NCBI GenBank assembly: GCA_019309245.1
Contig: JAFDGP010000036.1
Coordinates: forward strand, 1 to 13,765
From: Deltaproteobacteria bacterium
Lineage (GTDB): Bacteria > Desulfobacterota > Desulfobacteria > Desulfobacterales > C00003060
Length of the DNA: 13,765 bases
Reading direction: 5' to 3'
Shown in pieces: positions 1 through 7,298 of the stretch. Every line of letters starts with the position of its first letter. The stretch's first letter is position 1. The notes beneath the pieces were generated by a model. The model had not been told where the DNA came from. It saw only the letters and a program-made list of their open reading frames with translations, and did not search any database. Position numbers and translations under genes: made by a program.

Positions 1-221
1 AGGGGTTCACCCGGATCCACCGGTTGCCGAGTTTGCCGGAGATGCGAGGCGGTGGGCGTGCCGACGTACTGTTGTACTTCAAGCGCCCACCAACGTTTTT
101 GTTCAACACGCTGCAATCATGCCATAAGAGTCCGATCTTCGTCTTTTTTGCGGTGGATTTGGGTTCAGTACACGTCACCCCGATGGGCCCGTCACCGAGG
201 TAGGCGAATCCGGGAGATTTG
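1..221. other. Non-coding region upstream of livH
   Basis: I see no convincing gene here. One forward frame is open from base 1 to a stop at 220, but it has no start codon and would give an Arg/Cys-rich product, so I do not call it coding. The region holds a long hairpin (51-91) and, next to livH, a GGGAG ribosome binding site at 212-216. There is no clear sigma-70 promoter. The livH transcript may start here or come from further upstream. Confidence 0.6.
51..91. repeat. Long imperfect hairpin upstream of livH
   Basis: GGTGGGCG at 51-58 is the exact reverse complement of CGCCCACC at 84-91. Inside it, GACGTAC (63-69) pairs with GTACTTC (74-80) with one mismatch around a TGTT loop. The two nested stems form one long cruciform or RNA stem. 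The shape resembles dispersed REP-like intergenic elements, but only one full copy is present in this window, so membership of a repeat family is inference. Confidence 0.55.
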
Positions 222-1124
222 ATGGAGCACTTTGCAATCAGTGGTCAAGTGGTTCAGTATGCCATGACGGGCCTTACGGTCGGCAGCATCTATGCCCTGG
301 TGGCCATTGGGTTCAATATCATCTACAATGTAACGGAAATCATTAACTTCGCTCAGGGGGAGTTCGTCATGCTGGGCGGGCTCTTCATGGTGTTCTTTGC
401 AACGGTGGTACACATCACGCTCCCCTTGGCCTTTTTTCTCACGGTTGTGGCGGTAACCGTCATCGGCGTAATGATGGAACGCTTCGCGATTTTTCCCGCG
501 AAAAATGCGTCCGTGCTCACCATGATTATCATCACCATTGCATGTTCTATCCTGTTGAAAGGCGCGGCCATGTACGGATGGGGCAAAGACCCCTTTTCCT
601 TGCCGCCCTTCACGAGCCGAAAACCGTTCATCCTCCTGGGCGCTGCGATCTTTCCCCAATCCCTCTGGGTGCTCGGCATTACCCTGGTGATCGTATTTGT
701 GCTGACCTGTTTTTTCAAGCGGACCCGTTTTGGACGGGCCATGATCGCCAGCGCGGACAATCGGGAAGCCGCCCTGCTGATGGGAATTGATGTGAAGGCC
801 ATGGTCATGGTCTCATTTGGCCTGAGCGCGGCGATCGGCGCGGTGGCCGGCATTGTGATCACCCCGATTTCCTTGATGGAGTATGACCGCGGGGCGCTAC
901 TGGGCTTAAAAGGGTTCGGGGCCGCCGTCCTGGGCGGCCTCGGCCATTTCTATGGTGCTGTTGTCGCAGGATTTGCCGTAGGATTGATTGAATCCTTTTG
1001 TGCCGGTTTCATCTCTTCCGGATACAAAGATGCAGCCGCATTGCTTGTCTTGCTCCTTGTCCTGTTTTTGAGGCCAAGCGGCCTTTTCGGAAGTGTTGAA
1101 GTCATGAAGATGAAAGAATTCTAG
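222..1124 (+). CDS. livH: Branched-chain amino acid ABC transporter permease, LivH type
   Basis: This is an inner-membrane permease subunit of a high-affinity branched-chain amino acid importer, which works as a pair with LivM, two cytoplasmic ATPases (LivG, LivF) and a periplasmic binding protein. The 300-residue product matches the family in length. It opens with the typical LivH block (GLTVGSIYALVAIGFNIIY, then INFAQGEF), is almost entirely hydrophobic segments, and carries an EAA-like cytoplasmic loop (DNREAALLMGI) followed by GLKGFGAAVLGGLG near the end. I prefer the ATG at 222 over the TTG one codon earlier because a GGGAG at 212-216 lies at proper distance from it. The gene ends 9 bases before the preferred livM start, so the two are surely co-transcribed. 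The substrate could also be another amino acid or small amide, since the family is broad. Confidence 0.95.
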   Translation: MEHFAISGQVVQYAMTGLTVGSIYALVAIGFNIIYNVTEIINFAQGEFVMLGGLFMVFFATVVHITLPLAFFLTVVAVTVIGVMMERFAIFPAKNASVLTMIIITIACSILLKGAAMYGWGKDPFSLPPFTSRKPFILLGAAIFPQSLWVLGITLVIVFVLTCFFKRTRFGRAMIASADNREAALLMGIDVKAMVMVSFGLSAAIGAVAGIVITPISLMEYDRGALLGLKGFGAAVLGGLGHFYGAVVAGFAVGLIESFCAGFISSGYKDAAALLVLLLVLFLRPSGLFGSVEVMKMKEF

Positions 1125-1133
1125 GACGTGCCC

Positions 1134-2093
1134 GTGCCGTATGACTCCATAACCGCCGCCCGAAGACAGGACCTGCGTGTCCTTGTGGGCTTGGCGGCAG
1201 GCATTATCCTTTTCCCTGCCGTGGTCCTCCATATTGCTCCACTGAGGCATTATGTGGACATCATGGTCTTTGTGGGGATCTTTTCTCTCGTGACCCTGGG
1301 CCTGACCTTGCTGATGGGATATGCCGGTCAAGTCTCCCTGGGACAAGCCGCTTTCTTCGGGCTTGGGGCCTACGTATCGGCCATTCTCACCGGCCGTTTC
1401 GGCTGGCCTGCCTGGCCAGCCGTCCTTGCGGGCATGACGTTGACCGGCCTTGTGGCCTTCCTGGTCGGGGTCCCGTCGCTCAAGCTGAAGGGACACTACC
1501 TGGCCATGGCCACGCTGGGATTCGGGGTCATCGTTTATGTCGTGTTTAATGAAGAAGTCTCGCTCACGGGCGGCCCTTCAGGCATGGCGGACATTCCCGG
1601 AATCGCGGTAGGCCCCTGGCAAATGGATACCCCTTTGAAGTATTACTACTTCGTGTGGTTCTTCGTCCTGGTGGCGCTGGCCTTCTCTCTGAATATCATT
1701 CACTCTCGCGTGGGACGGGCCCTGCGCTCGATCCACGGAAGCGAAGTCGCCGCAAATGCCATGGGAGTCCCTACCGCCTCGTACAAAACCCGCATCTTTG
1801 TTGTCAGCGCGGTCTATGCCTCCATGGCCGGCAGCCTTTACACGCATTACATGACCTTTCTGAGCCCCAGCTCCTTTGACCTCTTCTGGTCGATCAAGTT
1901 CCTGATGATGGTGGTGGTCGGCGGCATGACCAGCATCTGGGGGGCTTTATTGGGCACATGTCTGCTCACCTATCTGTCCAATGAATGGCTCCATATGTTT
2001 CATGACTTCGACGTGCTGGTCTATGGGTTCATTTTGCTGTTGATCATCATGTTTTTACCAAAAGGCCTCATCGGTGTGGTGCGGCGGACCTGA
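1134..2093 (+). CDS. livM: Branched-chain amino acid ABC transporter permease, LivM type
   Basis: This is the second permease subunit of the importer, expected to dimerise with LivH in the inner membrane. The roughly 319-residue product shows the LivM hallmark GYAGQVSLGQAAFFGLGAY in its first third, a SLKLKGHYLAMATLGFG block, an EAA-like loop (GSEVAANAMGV), and GGMTSIWGALLGT near the C terminus, all within many hydrophobic segments. Two GTG starts are possible, at 1128 and 1134. AGGA at 1123-1126 is only one base from the first and seven from the second, so I choose 1134. Normally livG and livF follow livM; here the next gene is hemW on the opposite strand, so the ATPases must be elsewhere, perhaps upstream of this window. 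Confidence 0.94.
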   Translation: MPYDSITAARRQDLRVLVGLAAGIILFPAVVLHIAPLRHYVDIMVFVGIFSLVTLGLTLLMGYAGQVSLGQAAFFGLGAYVSAILTGRFGWPAWPAVLAGMTLTGLVAFLVGVPSLKLKGHYLAMATLGFGVIVYVVFNEEVSLTGGPSGMADIPGIAVGPWQMDTPLKYYYFVWFFVLVALAFSLNIIHSRVGRALRSIHGSEVAANAMGVPTASYKTRIFVVSAVYASMAGSLYTHYMTFLSPSSFDLFWSIKFLMMVVVGGMTSIWGALLGTCLLTYLSNEWLHMFHDFDVLVYGFILLLIIMFLPKGLIGVVRRT

Positions 2094-2103
2094 TGCACAT
2101 GGC

Positions 2104-2144
2104 GCTAACGTTGCAAAAGCGAATGGCACCGTAGATGCAAAGTG
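2104..2144. repeat. Copy 1 of a dispersed intergenic element
   Basis: The 17 bases GCTAACGTTGCAAAAGC at 2104-2120 recur exactly at 12688-12704. Similarity continues downstream at the same spacing, with shared ACCGT and AAGTG blocks, giving about 29 identical of 41 positions by hand count. The copy lies in the 67-base gap between the convergent livM and hemW genes. Function is unknown. Confidence 0.6.
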
Positions 2145-2160
2145 CTCAGCCTGTCTGCAA

Positions 2161-3420
2161 TTATGCGGTCGATCTGTTTCTGTGGCCATCGGCGTCCAGG
2201 ACGTAAGCGGCGAACACCGAGGCCACGGCATCTGCAAAAGCCCGACCTTCGTCGGTCAGCACGTATTGCTCGGGTGAATATGCCACCAGGCCCTGAAGGC
2301 CCCGCCTGTCCAGCTCTTCGAAGGCCTCATCAAAATATTCATAAAAGTCAACGTGAAACCGCTCCTTGAATCGGTCGATCCGGATCCCGGTGCTTGTCCT
2401 CAGGCCGAGATACACGGTCTCAAGCATGAGCTGAGAGCGGTTCAAGATCTCGAAGGACTCAACGGGCAGGTGCCCCTGCGCAAGTTCGGCCAAATAGCGC
2501 GTGAGGTCCGCATGATTCCAGGAACGCTTTTTCTCCCGGAAACTGTGGGCCGATGGCCCCAGCCCGATATACGGCGTGTGGTCCCAATATTTCTGGTTGT
2601 GCCTGGAACGAAAGATCTTCTCCTGCGAAAAATTGGAGATTTCATACTGCTCGTACCCCATATCCGTAAGAAAGCCCACGGTCAGGTCAAAAAGCGCTCT
2701 CACCCGATCTTCTTCAAGGGCCCTTACCCGGCCCTGTTTATACAGACGGTATAACGGCGTGCCCTGTTCATAAGTAAGCATATAACAAGACAGATGCTCC
2801 GGCGCGTATTGAACCGCTTCTTTGAGATCATCCAGCCATTCTTCCGGCCTCTGATCGGGAAGTCCGTATATGAGATCCAGCCCCACATTGTTCATCCCGG
2901 CCGTGCGGACCGAACGGATGGCGCAATGCGCTTGTTTTCCGGAATGCAGGCGCTTGAGAAAGGCAAGCCGGGTGTCGTCAAAGGATTGGACCCCGATATT
3001 GATGCGGTTCACACCGCACGCCATCCAGGAAGCCACCCGATCCCGGCAAACCGTGTTGGGGTTGGCTTCCAGGGTAACTTCCGGTCTGGAAGAAAGGCAA
3101 AAGCAGTCGGAAACGGCTCCCAGGATGGCCTCAAGGTGTTCCGGGCCCAGCACGGACGGGGTGCCTCCGCCCAGATATACGGTATCAAACGCCAGGCCCG
3201 CCGCCTCCGTCAGGGCCATCTCTTTTTGCAGCCCCTGGACATAGGCCTCTATGCGGTCCAGATCCGTGATGGAATAAAAATCGCAATAGACACACTTGCG
3301 CACGCAAAACGGCACGTGAATATAGAGGCCAGCATGGCTGGGATCGGCCTGGTTTTCCGGTTGCAATCTCACGTGATTTCCATTAAATTTCAAGGGTCGT
3401 AGCTGTGGACAGAGTCTCAT
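2161..3420 (-). CDS. hemW: HemW-type radical SAM protein (heme chaperone; coproporphyrinogen III oxidase-like)
   Basis: This is a radical S-adenosylmethionine family protein. HemW relatives bind heme and a [4Fe-4S] cluster and are thought to deliver heme to haem proteins; many are mislabelled as oxygen-independent coproporphyrinogen III oxidases (HemN). In the product (419 residues) the cluster motif CX3CX2C is at C39, C43 and C46 (HVPFCVRKCVYCDF). The residue two places after the last cysteine is Phe, as in HemW, where true HemN has a fourth Cys. Also visible are YLGGGTPS, the LEANPNT and INIGVQSF blocks, and the HNQKYW signature with GLGPSAHS. I choose the ATG at 3420 because AAAAGGAG (3427-3434, minus strand) precedes it by six bases. 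That leaves about 30 residues before the conserved core, longer than usual; a GTG at 3372 is an alternative with a poor binding site. It is divergent from surE and convergent with livM. Confidence 0.93.
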   Translation of the reverse strand: MRLCPQLRPLKFNGNHVRLQPENQADPSHAGLYIHVPFCVRKCVYCDFYSITDLDRIEAYVQGLQKEMALTEAAGLAFDTVYLGGGTPSVLGPEHLEAILGAVSDCFCLSSRPEVTLEANPNTVCRDRVASWMACGVNRINIGVQSFDDTRLAFLKRLHSGKQAHCAIRSVRTAGMNNVGLDLIYGLPDQRPEEWLDDLKEAVQYAPEHLSCYMLTYEQGTPLYRLYKQGRVRALEEDRVRALFDLTVGFLTDMGYEQYEISNFSQEKIFRSRHNQKYWDHTPYIGLGPSAHSFREKKRSWNHADLTRYLAELAQGHLPVESFEILNRSQLMLETVYLGLRTSTGIRIDRFKERFHVDFYEYFDEAFEELDRRGLQGLVAYSPEQYVLTDEGRAFADAVASVFAAYVLDADGHRNRSTA

Positions 3421-3507
3421 GTCTATCTCCTTTTGACAAGGCAAACGGCCCCTGTCCATCCGTTGCGTGTTGATACGTGGATGGAACAACGGGCGACGCG
3501 CGATACC
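3421..3507. promoter_or_regulatory. Divergent hemW/surE promoter region
   Basis: Only 87 bases separate the two divergent start codons, so both promoters must lie here or inside the coding ends. A perfect TTGACA box is at 3433-3438 on the + strand, but no good -10 hexamer sits 16-18 bases downstream. It also overlaps the hemW ribosome binding site on the other strand. I regard the individual boxes as weak; the region as a whole is the supported claim. Confidence 0.4.
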
Positions 3508-4263
3508 ATGAACATCCTGTTAACAAACGACGATGGCATCCATGCCGAGGGCCTCTGGGCAGTGCAAAAAGCCCTGTCCGCTGAACACGAGGTCTGTGTG
3601 GTGGCTCCGGACAAGGAACGAAGTGCGGTAGGGCACAGCATCACCTTGATGCACCCGCTTATTATCAATAAAGTCCACACTAATGGCGGCTGGGGCTATG
3701 CCGTCAGCGGCACCCCGGCCGATTGTGTAAAGCTGGCTGTAAGGGAAATTCTGGACACCCGACCGGACATGGTGGTCTCCGGAATCAACCCGGGACCCAA
3801 CGTCGGCATCAACATCCATTATTCCGGCACCGTCTCCGCTGCCAAAGAAGCCGCACTCATGGGCCTGAAGGCCATTGCCGTCTCCCAGGGCCCCGGTGAA
3901 AACCGCGGATTCGAGCACACGGCGGCGTTTGTCTCTTCGCTTATCCGCCGGATCATGGACAAAGGCCTGCCGGCGGCGACATTTCTGAACGTCAATGTTC
4001 CAGCCTGTGCTCCGGAAAAAATCAAGGGGGTACGCATCACGCGCCAGGCCATCGCCCCGCTGCGAGAAAAGTTCCATAAAAGAATCGATCCCAGGAACCG
4101 CACCTATTACTGGCAGGGCATGGACACACAGGTCCTGGATGAAGCCCCTGACACAGATGGAACCGCCCTGGGCGGAAACTGCATATCCATTACGCCGATT
4201 CGATGTGATATGACCGATTACGATGCCATGGAGCAACTTGAAAGCTGGAACCTTAAGATGTAA
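3508..4263 (+). CDS. surE: 5'/3'-nucleotidase SurE
   Basis: SurE is a metal-dependent phosphatase that removes phosphate from nucleoside 5'- and 3'-monophosphates and, in some species, short polyphosphate; it acts in the cytoplasm and is linked to stress survival. The 251-residue product starts with the classic MNILLTNDDGI, giving metal-ligand residues D8 and D9. S39 lies in APDKERSAVGHS and N94 in SGINPGPNVG, followed by YSGTVSAAKEA. The length fits the family. The open frame extends 25 codons further upstream, with an ATG at 3481 as well, but the conserved N terminus fixes the start at 3508, although no strong ribosome binding site precedes it. The gene stands alone on its strand: a 118-base AT-rich gap follows. 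Confidence 0.96.
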   Translation: MNILLTNDDGIHAEGLWAVQKALSAEHEVCVVAPDKERSAVGHSITLMHPLIINKVHTNGGWGYAVSGTPADCVKLAVREILDTRPDMVVSGINPGPNVGINIHYSGTVSAAKEAALMGLKAIAVSQGPGENRGFEHTAAFVSSLIRRIMDKGLPAATFLNVNVPACAPEKIKGVRITRQAIAPLREKFHKRIDPRNRTYYWQGMDTQVLDEAPDTDGTALGGNCISITPIRCDMTDYDAMEQLESWNLKM

Positions 4264-4381
4264 TCCCTCATATGCAACTTTCCTCGAAAACTGAAAATCG
4301 AGTTGTTTCCCAAATCATACTTTGCAAAATATTAAATATAATGTAAGATATACTTAACAATAACCCGCATGAATTCGTATT
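4264..4381 (+). promoter_or_regulatory. AT-rich gap with probable promoter for the AAA/DUF4143 gene
   Basis: Base composition drops sharply to AT-rich from about 4310. TTGCAA at 4322-4327 and TAAGAT at 4344-4349 are 16 bases apart and could be a sigma-70 promoter. A perfect TATAAT at 4337-4342 is also present but lacks a -35 at the right distance. A weak inverted repeat (CAACT...CTCG at 4275-4286 against CGAGTTG at 4299-4305) could be a poor surE terminator. No Shine-Dalgarno precedes the ATG at 4382. Confidence 0.4.
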
Positions 4382-5608
4382 ATGAAGCTGTACCACCGGG
4401 AAATCTTAGAAGATATTCGTCCTCACTATTATAACCCCGATGTCCTCGTTATCCACGGCGCACGCCAGGTGGGCAAGACCTGCTTGATGACGCTTATACG
4501 TAAAGAACTTCAGGCATCCGGTGTGAGAACACACTACATTGACCTGGAAGACATGCGCCTGCTGGCGGTGCTCAATGAAGGCCCGCAGGCCCTGCTGGGC
4601 TACCTGGAAGAAAGCGGGCTTCTTCAGGACGGAAAGCTTTACCTTTTTCTCGACGAGATCCAGTATGTCACCGCCCCCTCTCCTTTACTCAAGCTGCTCA
4701 GGGATCATCATGCTGACCGCCTCAAGCTGATCGTCTCAGGCTCATCGAGTTTCGAGATTAAATCCAAGTTCACGGACTCTCTGGCGGGCCGGACGGTCAA
4801 CTTTGAACTTCTGCCGCTGAGTTTTCGGGAATTCCTGCGTTTCAAGGGTTCGAATATACTGCTCGACAAACCTGTGAAATCACTGCCCCTGGTAAGGGAG
4901 ATTGAAACTCTTTTCAACGAATTCGTCCTCTATGGCGGCTACCCCCGGGTAGCCCTGGAAAAGACAATCAAGGCCCGGGAAGTGTATCTTTCCCAAGTCA
5001 TTAACACATATATCAGAAAGGACATCAGGGACCTGGCAAATATCCGGCACATCCAGAAATTCAACAGATTGTTGGAGACCCTGGCTGCACAGTGCGGTCA
5101 ACTCCTCAACATAACCGAGTTGGCCAATACCGCCGGAATCTCACGTTCCACGGTTGAAAATTACCTCTTCATCCTGGAACAGACCTATGTCATTCAACTG
5201 CTGCGGCCTTTCAGCCGAAACATCCGGGCGGAGCTTTTTAAGACGCCAAAGGTTTTTTTTCATGATACAGGAATTGCACACCTGCTCTGGCTCAAGGCAT
5301 TCCCCAAAACGATTCTTGGCAGTATGCTGGAAAACGCTGTGTTCGCAGAACTACGTAAGAACCGCGAAGTGGATGAATTCTTTTTTTGGCGGACCCAGGA
5401 TGGTAAGGAAATTGACTTCATTGTTCCCAAAGGAGATAGCATTCTCCCAGTGGAGGTGAAAACCTCTGCATCAAAAATCCGGCGCGGAGCCCTGCGTTAC
5501 TTCAGCGGGCGTTACACGGTATCCAAGGCCGTCTGCTTTGCGCTGCACGGCACAGGCCAAACAGATGATCTTCTTGAGGTGCGTTATCCATGGGAAAGAA
5601 TCTTATGA
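4382..5608 (+). CDS. AAA ATPase with C-terminal DUF4143 domain
   Basis: This 408-residue protein belongs to the AAA_14/DUF4143 family, which is widespread, often horizontally spread, and of unproven function. The ATPase core has Walker A GARQVGKT (26-33), Walker B LYLFLDEIQ with D91 and E92, and a sensor-1-like LIVSGSSS. A winged-helix-like segment follows (ITELANTAGISRSTVENYL). The C-terminal part carries a PD-(D/E)XK-like nuclease pattern: E317 in LENAVFAEL, D345 in EIDFIV, and E358-x-K360 in VEVK. All these key residues are intact, so the gene looks functional. It has its own AT-rich upstream region and no partner gene, which suggests an inserted accessory gene. Whether it cuts DNA, and what it binds, cannot be told from sequence. 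Confidence 0.88.
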   Translation: MKLYHREILEDIRPHYYNPDVLVIHGARQVGKTCLMTLIRKELQASGVRTHYIDLEDMRLLAVLNEGPQALLGYLEESGLLQDGKLYLFLDEIQYVTAPSPLLKLLRDHHADRLKLIVSGSSSFEIKSKFTDSLAGRTVNFELLPLSFREFLRFKGSNILLDKPVKSLPLVREIETLFNEFVLYGGYPRVALEKTIKAREVYLSQVINTYIRKDIRDLANIRHIQKFNRLLETLAAQCGQLLNITELANTAGISRSTVENYLFILEQTYVIQLLRPFSRNIRAELFKTPKVFFHDTGIAHLLWLKAFPKTILGSMLENAVFAELRKNREVDEFFFWRTQDGKEIDFIVPKGDSILPVEVKTSASKIRRGALRYFSGRYTVSKAVCFALHGTGQTDDLLEVRYPWERIL

Positions 5609-5638
5609 CAGGTGTAGGCGAAAAAAAATAGGGAGAAG

Positions 5639-5707
5639 ATGGGAAATTTTTGGCATATATGCAAGAAAATTAAAAAGCAATTATCTGGTCCAGGAGAAGT
5701 GCTGTGA
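5639..5707 (+). CDS. Possible 22-codon leader ORF before the YhaM-like gene
   Basis: An ATG at 5639 follows GGGAG at 5631-5635 and opens 22 codons (starting MGNFWHICKKIKK) that end in TGA at 5705-5707. The stop overlaps the GTG start of the next gene as GTGA at 5704-5707, the usual geometry for translational coupling. The ribosome binding site spacing (about three bases) is short and the peptide resembles nothing I know. It may be chance; I list it because the overlap is exact. Confidence 0.25.
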   Translation: MGNFWHICKKIKKQLSGPGEVL

Positions 5708-6654
5708 AAGAAACCTTTGTCAATATGCTCAAGGCCGGCCAATCCGTTGACGACATCTTTGTAGCGATGGACAAACAACTGGCCCAAAAGAAAAATGGTG
5801 AGCCCTATCTCACCCTGACCCTTGTGGATCGCACCGGGGACATGAAGGCCGTCCTGTGGGATAACGTGGAGGCCATAAGCAACCGTTTTGCGGCAGGCGA
5901 TTATGTGCGCGTGAAAGGAAACGTGAGTCAATACAGGGACGATCTTCAAGTGGTGGTCCAGGACCTTGAGCCGGCATCAGCTGACCACGTGGAGGCTAAA
6001 GACTTTTTGCCGGCCACCGAGCGGGACGTGGAACAGATGTTCAGTCAATTGACCCAGGCGGCCGCAACGATCCAAAATACACACCTGGCCGCCCTGCTGA
6101 AGGCTTTTTTTGAAGACACGACATTTGTCGCGCTTTTCAAAGCGGCGCCTGCCGCCAAAAAGATGCACCATGCCTATCTCGGGGGCCTGCTGGAACATAC
6201 CTTGTCGATCACCCGCCTCAGTGATGCGGTGGCAACCCATTACAAGGGAATCGACAGAGACCTGCTTCTTGCAGGAGCCATCCTCCACGACATCGGGAAA
6301 GTTCACGAGTTGTGCTACGACACACACATTGACTATTCGGATTCAGGCCGGCTTCTCAACCACATCGTGATCGGCATTGAGATGCTGGATGAAAAAATCG
6401 CCGTCCTGCCCGATTTCCCGCAAGACTTGGCCCTGCTCTTGAAACACCTGATCGTAAGCCATCACGGCACCCGGGAGTTCGGATCTCCTGAGCCTCCAAA
6501 GACCCTGGAGGCCATCATCTTAAACTACATCGACGACCTGGATGCCAAAGTCACGGGTGTGCGGGCATTCATGGAAGCGCAAGACGATCAAACCGCGTGG
6601 ACATCCTACCACCGGTTGTTGGAACGGTTCTTCTATAAAGGCAAGAACGGGTAA
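5704..6654 (+). CDS. OB-fold/HD-domain protein, YhaM-like 3'-5' exoribonuclease family
   Basis: The product (316 residues) combines an N-terminal OB-fold nucleic-acid-binding domain (about 10-95, with LTLVDRTGDMKAVLW) and a C-terminal HD metal-dependent phosphohydrolase domain. This is the layout of Bacillus YhaM, a 3'-5' exoribonuclease. HD-domain ligands are visible: H165 in LLEHTL, H195-D196 in AILHDIGK, H220 in LLNHIVIG, H253-H254 in VSHHGTREFGSPEPP, and an acidic cluster YIDDLDAK near residue 277. The GTG start is backed by AGGAG at 5692-5696, seven bases upstream. Its stop overlaps the tmk start (TAATG), so the two are translationally coupled. Exoribonuclease activity is inferred from family; a role on DNA or a signalling nucleotide is possible. 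Confidence 0.88.
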   Translation: MKETFVNMLKAGQSVDDIFVAMDKQLAQKKNGEPYLTLTLVDRTGDMKAVLWDNVEAISNRFAAGDYVRVKGNVSQYRDDLQVVVQDLEPASADHVEAKDFLPATERDVEQMFSQLTQAAATIQNTHLAALLKAFFEDTTFVALFKAAPAAKKMHHAYLGGLLEHTLSITRLSDAVATHYKGIDRDLLLAGAILHDIGKVHELCYDTHIDYSDSGRLLNHIVIGIEMLDEKIAVLPDFPQDLALLLKHLIVSHHGTREFGSPEPPKTLEAIILNYIDDLDAKVTGVRAFMEAQDDQTAWTSYHRLLERFFYKGKNG

Positions 6655-7298
6655 TGTTTATTACATTTGAAGGCATTGAGGGCTCGGGCAAAAGCACGCA
6701 AATTGCGCGTCTCGTTCCAGTCCTTCGCAAAAAGGGATTCGCGTGTGTGGTTACCCGTGAGCCGGGGGCCACCCGGATCGGCAAAAAGATCAGACACATC
6801 CTTCTGGACTCCGGTCATGATGTCATGGTAGCCACAACAGAACTGCTGTTGTACCAGGCAGACCGGGCACAGCATATCCACGAGGTCATTGAACCGGCGC
6901 TCAAGGCCGACAAAGTCGTGATCTCAGATCGCTTCTCCGATGCCACGACGGTCTATCAGGGCTATGCCAGGGGACTTGATCTGAACTGGATTGAACGTCT
7001 GAATGACATGGTCGTGGGCGGCCTGAAACCGGATCTCACCCTGATTCTCGATCTTCCGGTCGAACTGGGATTGAGGCGGGCGTGGGAACGCATCGAAAAT
7101 CAAGCAGGAGCCCTTCGTGAAGATCGTTTTGAAAAGGAGACATTGGCCTTTCACGAAAAGGTTCGACAGGGATATCTGGCCCTGGCCGGACTTGAACCGG
7201 AGCGCTTCCGAATCATTGATGCATCTGGAGACCCGGACCCGATCCACGAAAATATCGTTGAGGTTGTCACCCGTGTGTTGCACACCGAGCAATCCTGA
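6654..7298 (+). CDS. tmk: Thymidylate kinase
   Basis: Thymidylate kinase phosphorylates dTMP to dTDP with ATP, an essential step of dTTP synthesis. The 214-residue product has the P-loop GIEGSGKST (residues 7-15), the dTMP-binding DRF motif in ISDRFSDATTVYQGYARG, and a lid region RIENQAGALREDRFE. One family-conserved stretch, normally TREPGGT, reads TREPGAT here (about residues 35-41), a mild departure. The ATG at 6654 overlaps the previous stop by one base. The 3' end overlaps the likely dsbD start, so the YhaM-like gene, tmk and dsbD form one tight transcription unit. Confidence 0.97.
   Translation: MFITFEGIEGSGKSTQIARLVPVLRKKGFACVVTREPGATRIGKKIRHILLDSGHDVMVATTELLLYQADRAQHIHEVIEPALKADKVVISDRFSDATTVYQGYARGLDLNWIERLNDMVVGGLKPDLTLILDLPVELGLRRAWERIENQAGALREDRFEKETLAFHEKVRQGYLALAGLEPERFRIIDASGDPDPIHENIVEVVTRVLHTEQS

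Noticed and set aside
1..222. Open forward frame running from base 1 to a stop at 220
   Set aside because: No start codon within it, an Arg/Cys-rich product unlike a protein, and it crosses a long hairpin; more likely non-coding.
2353..3402. Several + strand open frames inside hemW
   Set aside because: hemW on the minus strand has full family motifs and a strong ribosome binding site; the + strand frames are shadows without recognisable motifs.
4337..4342. Perfect TATAAT as the -10 of the AAA/DUF4143 gene
   Set aside because: No acceptable -35 lies 16-18 bases upstream; I only claim the AT-rich region as a likely promoter zone.
5651..5664. Sigma-54-like promoter (TGGCATATATGCA)
   Set aside because: The GG and GC pairs are 7 bases apart instead of 10.
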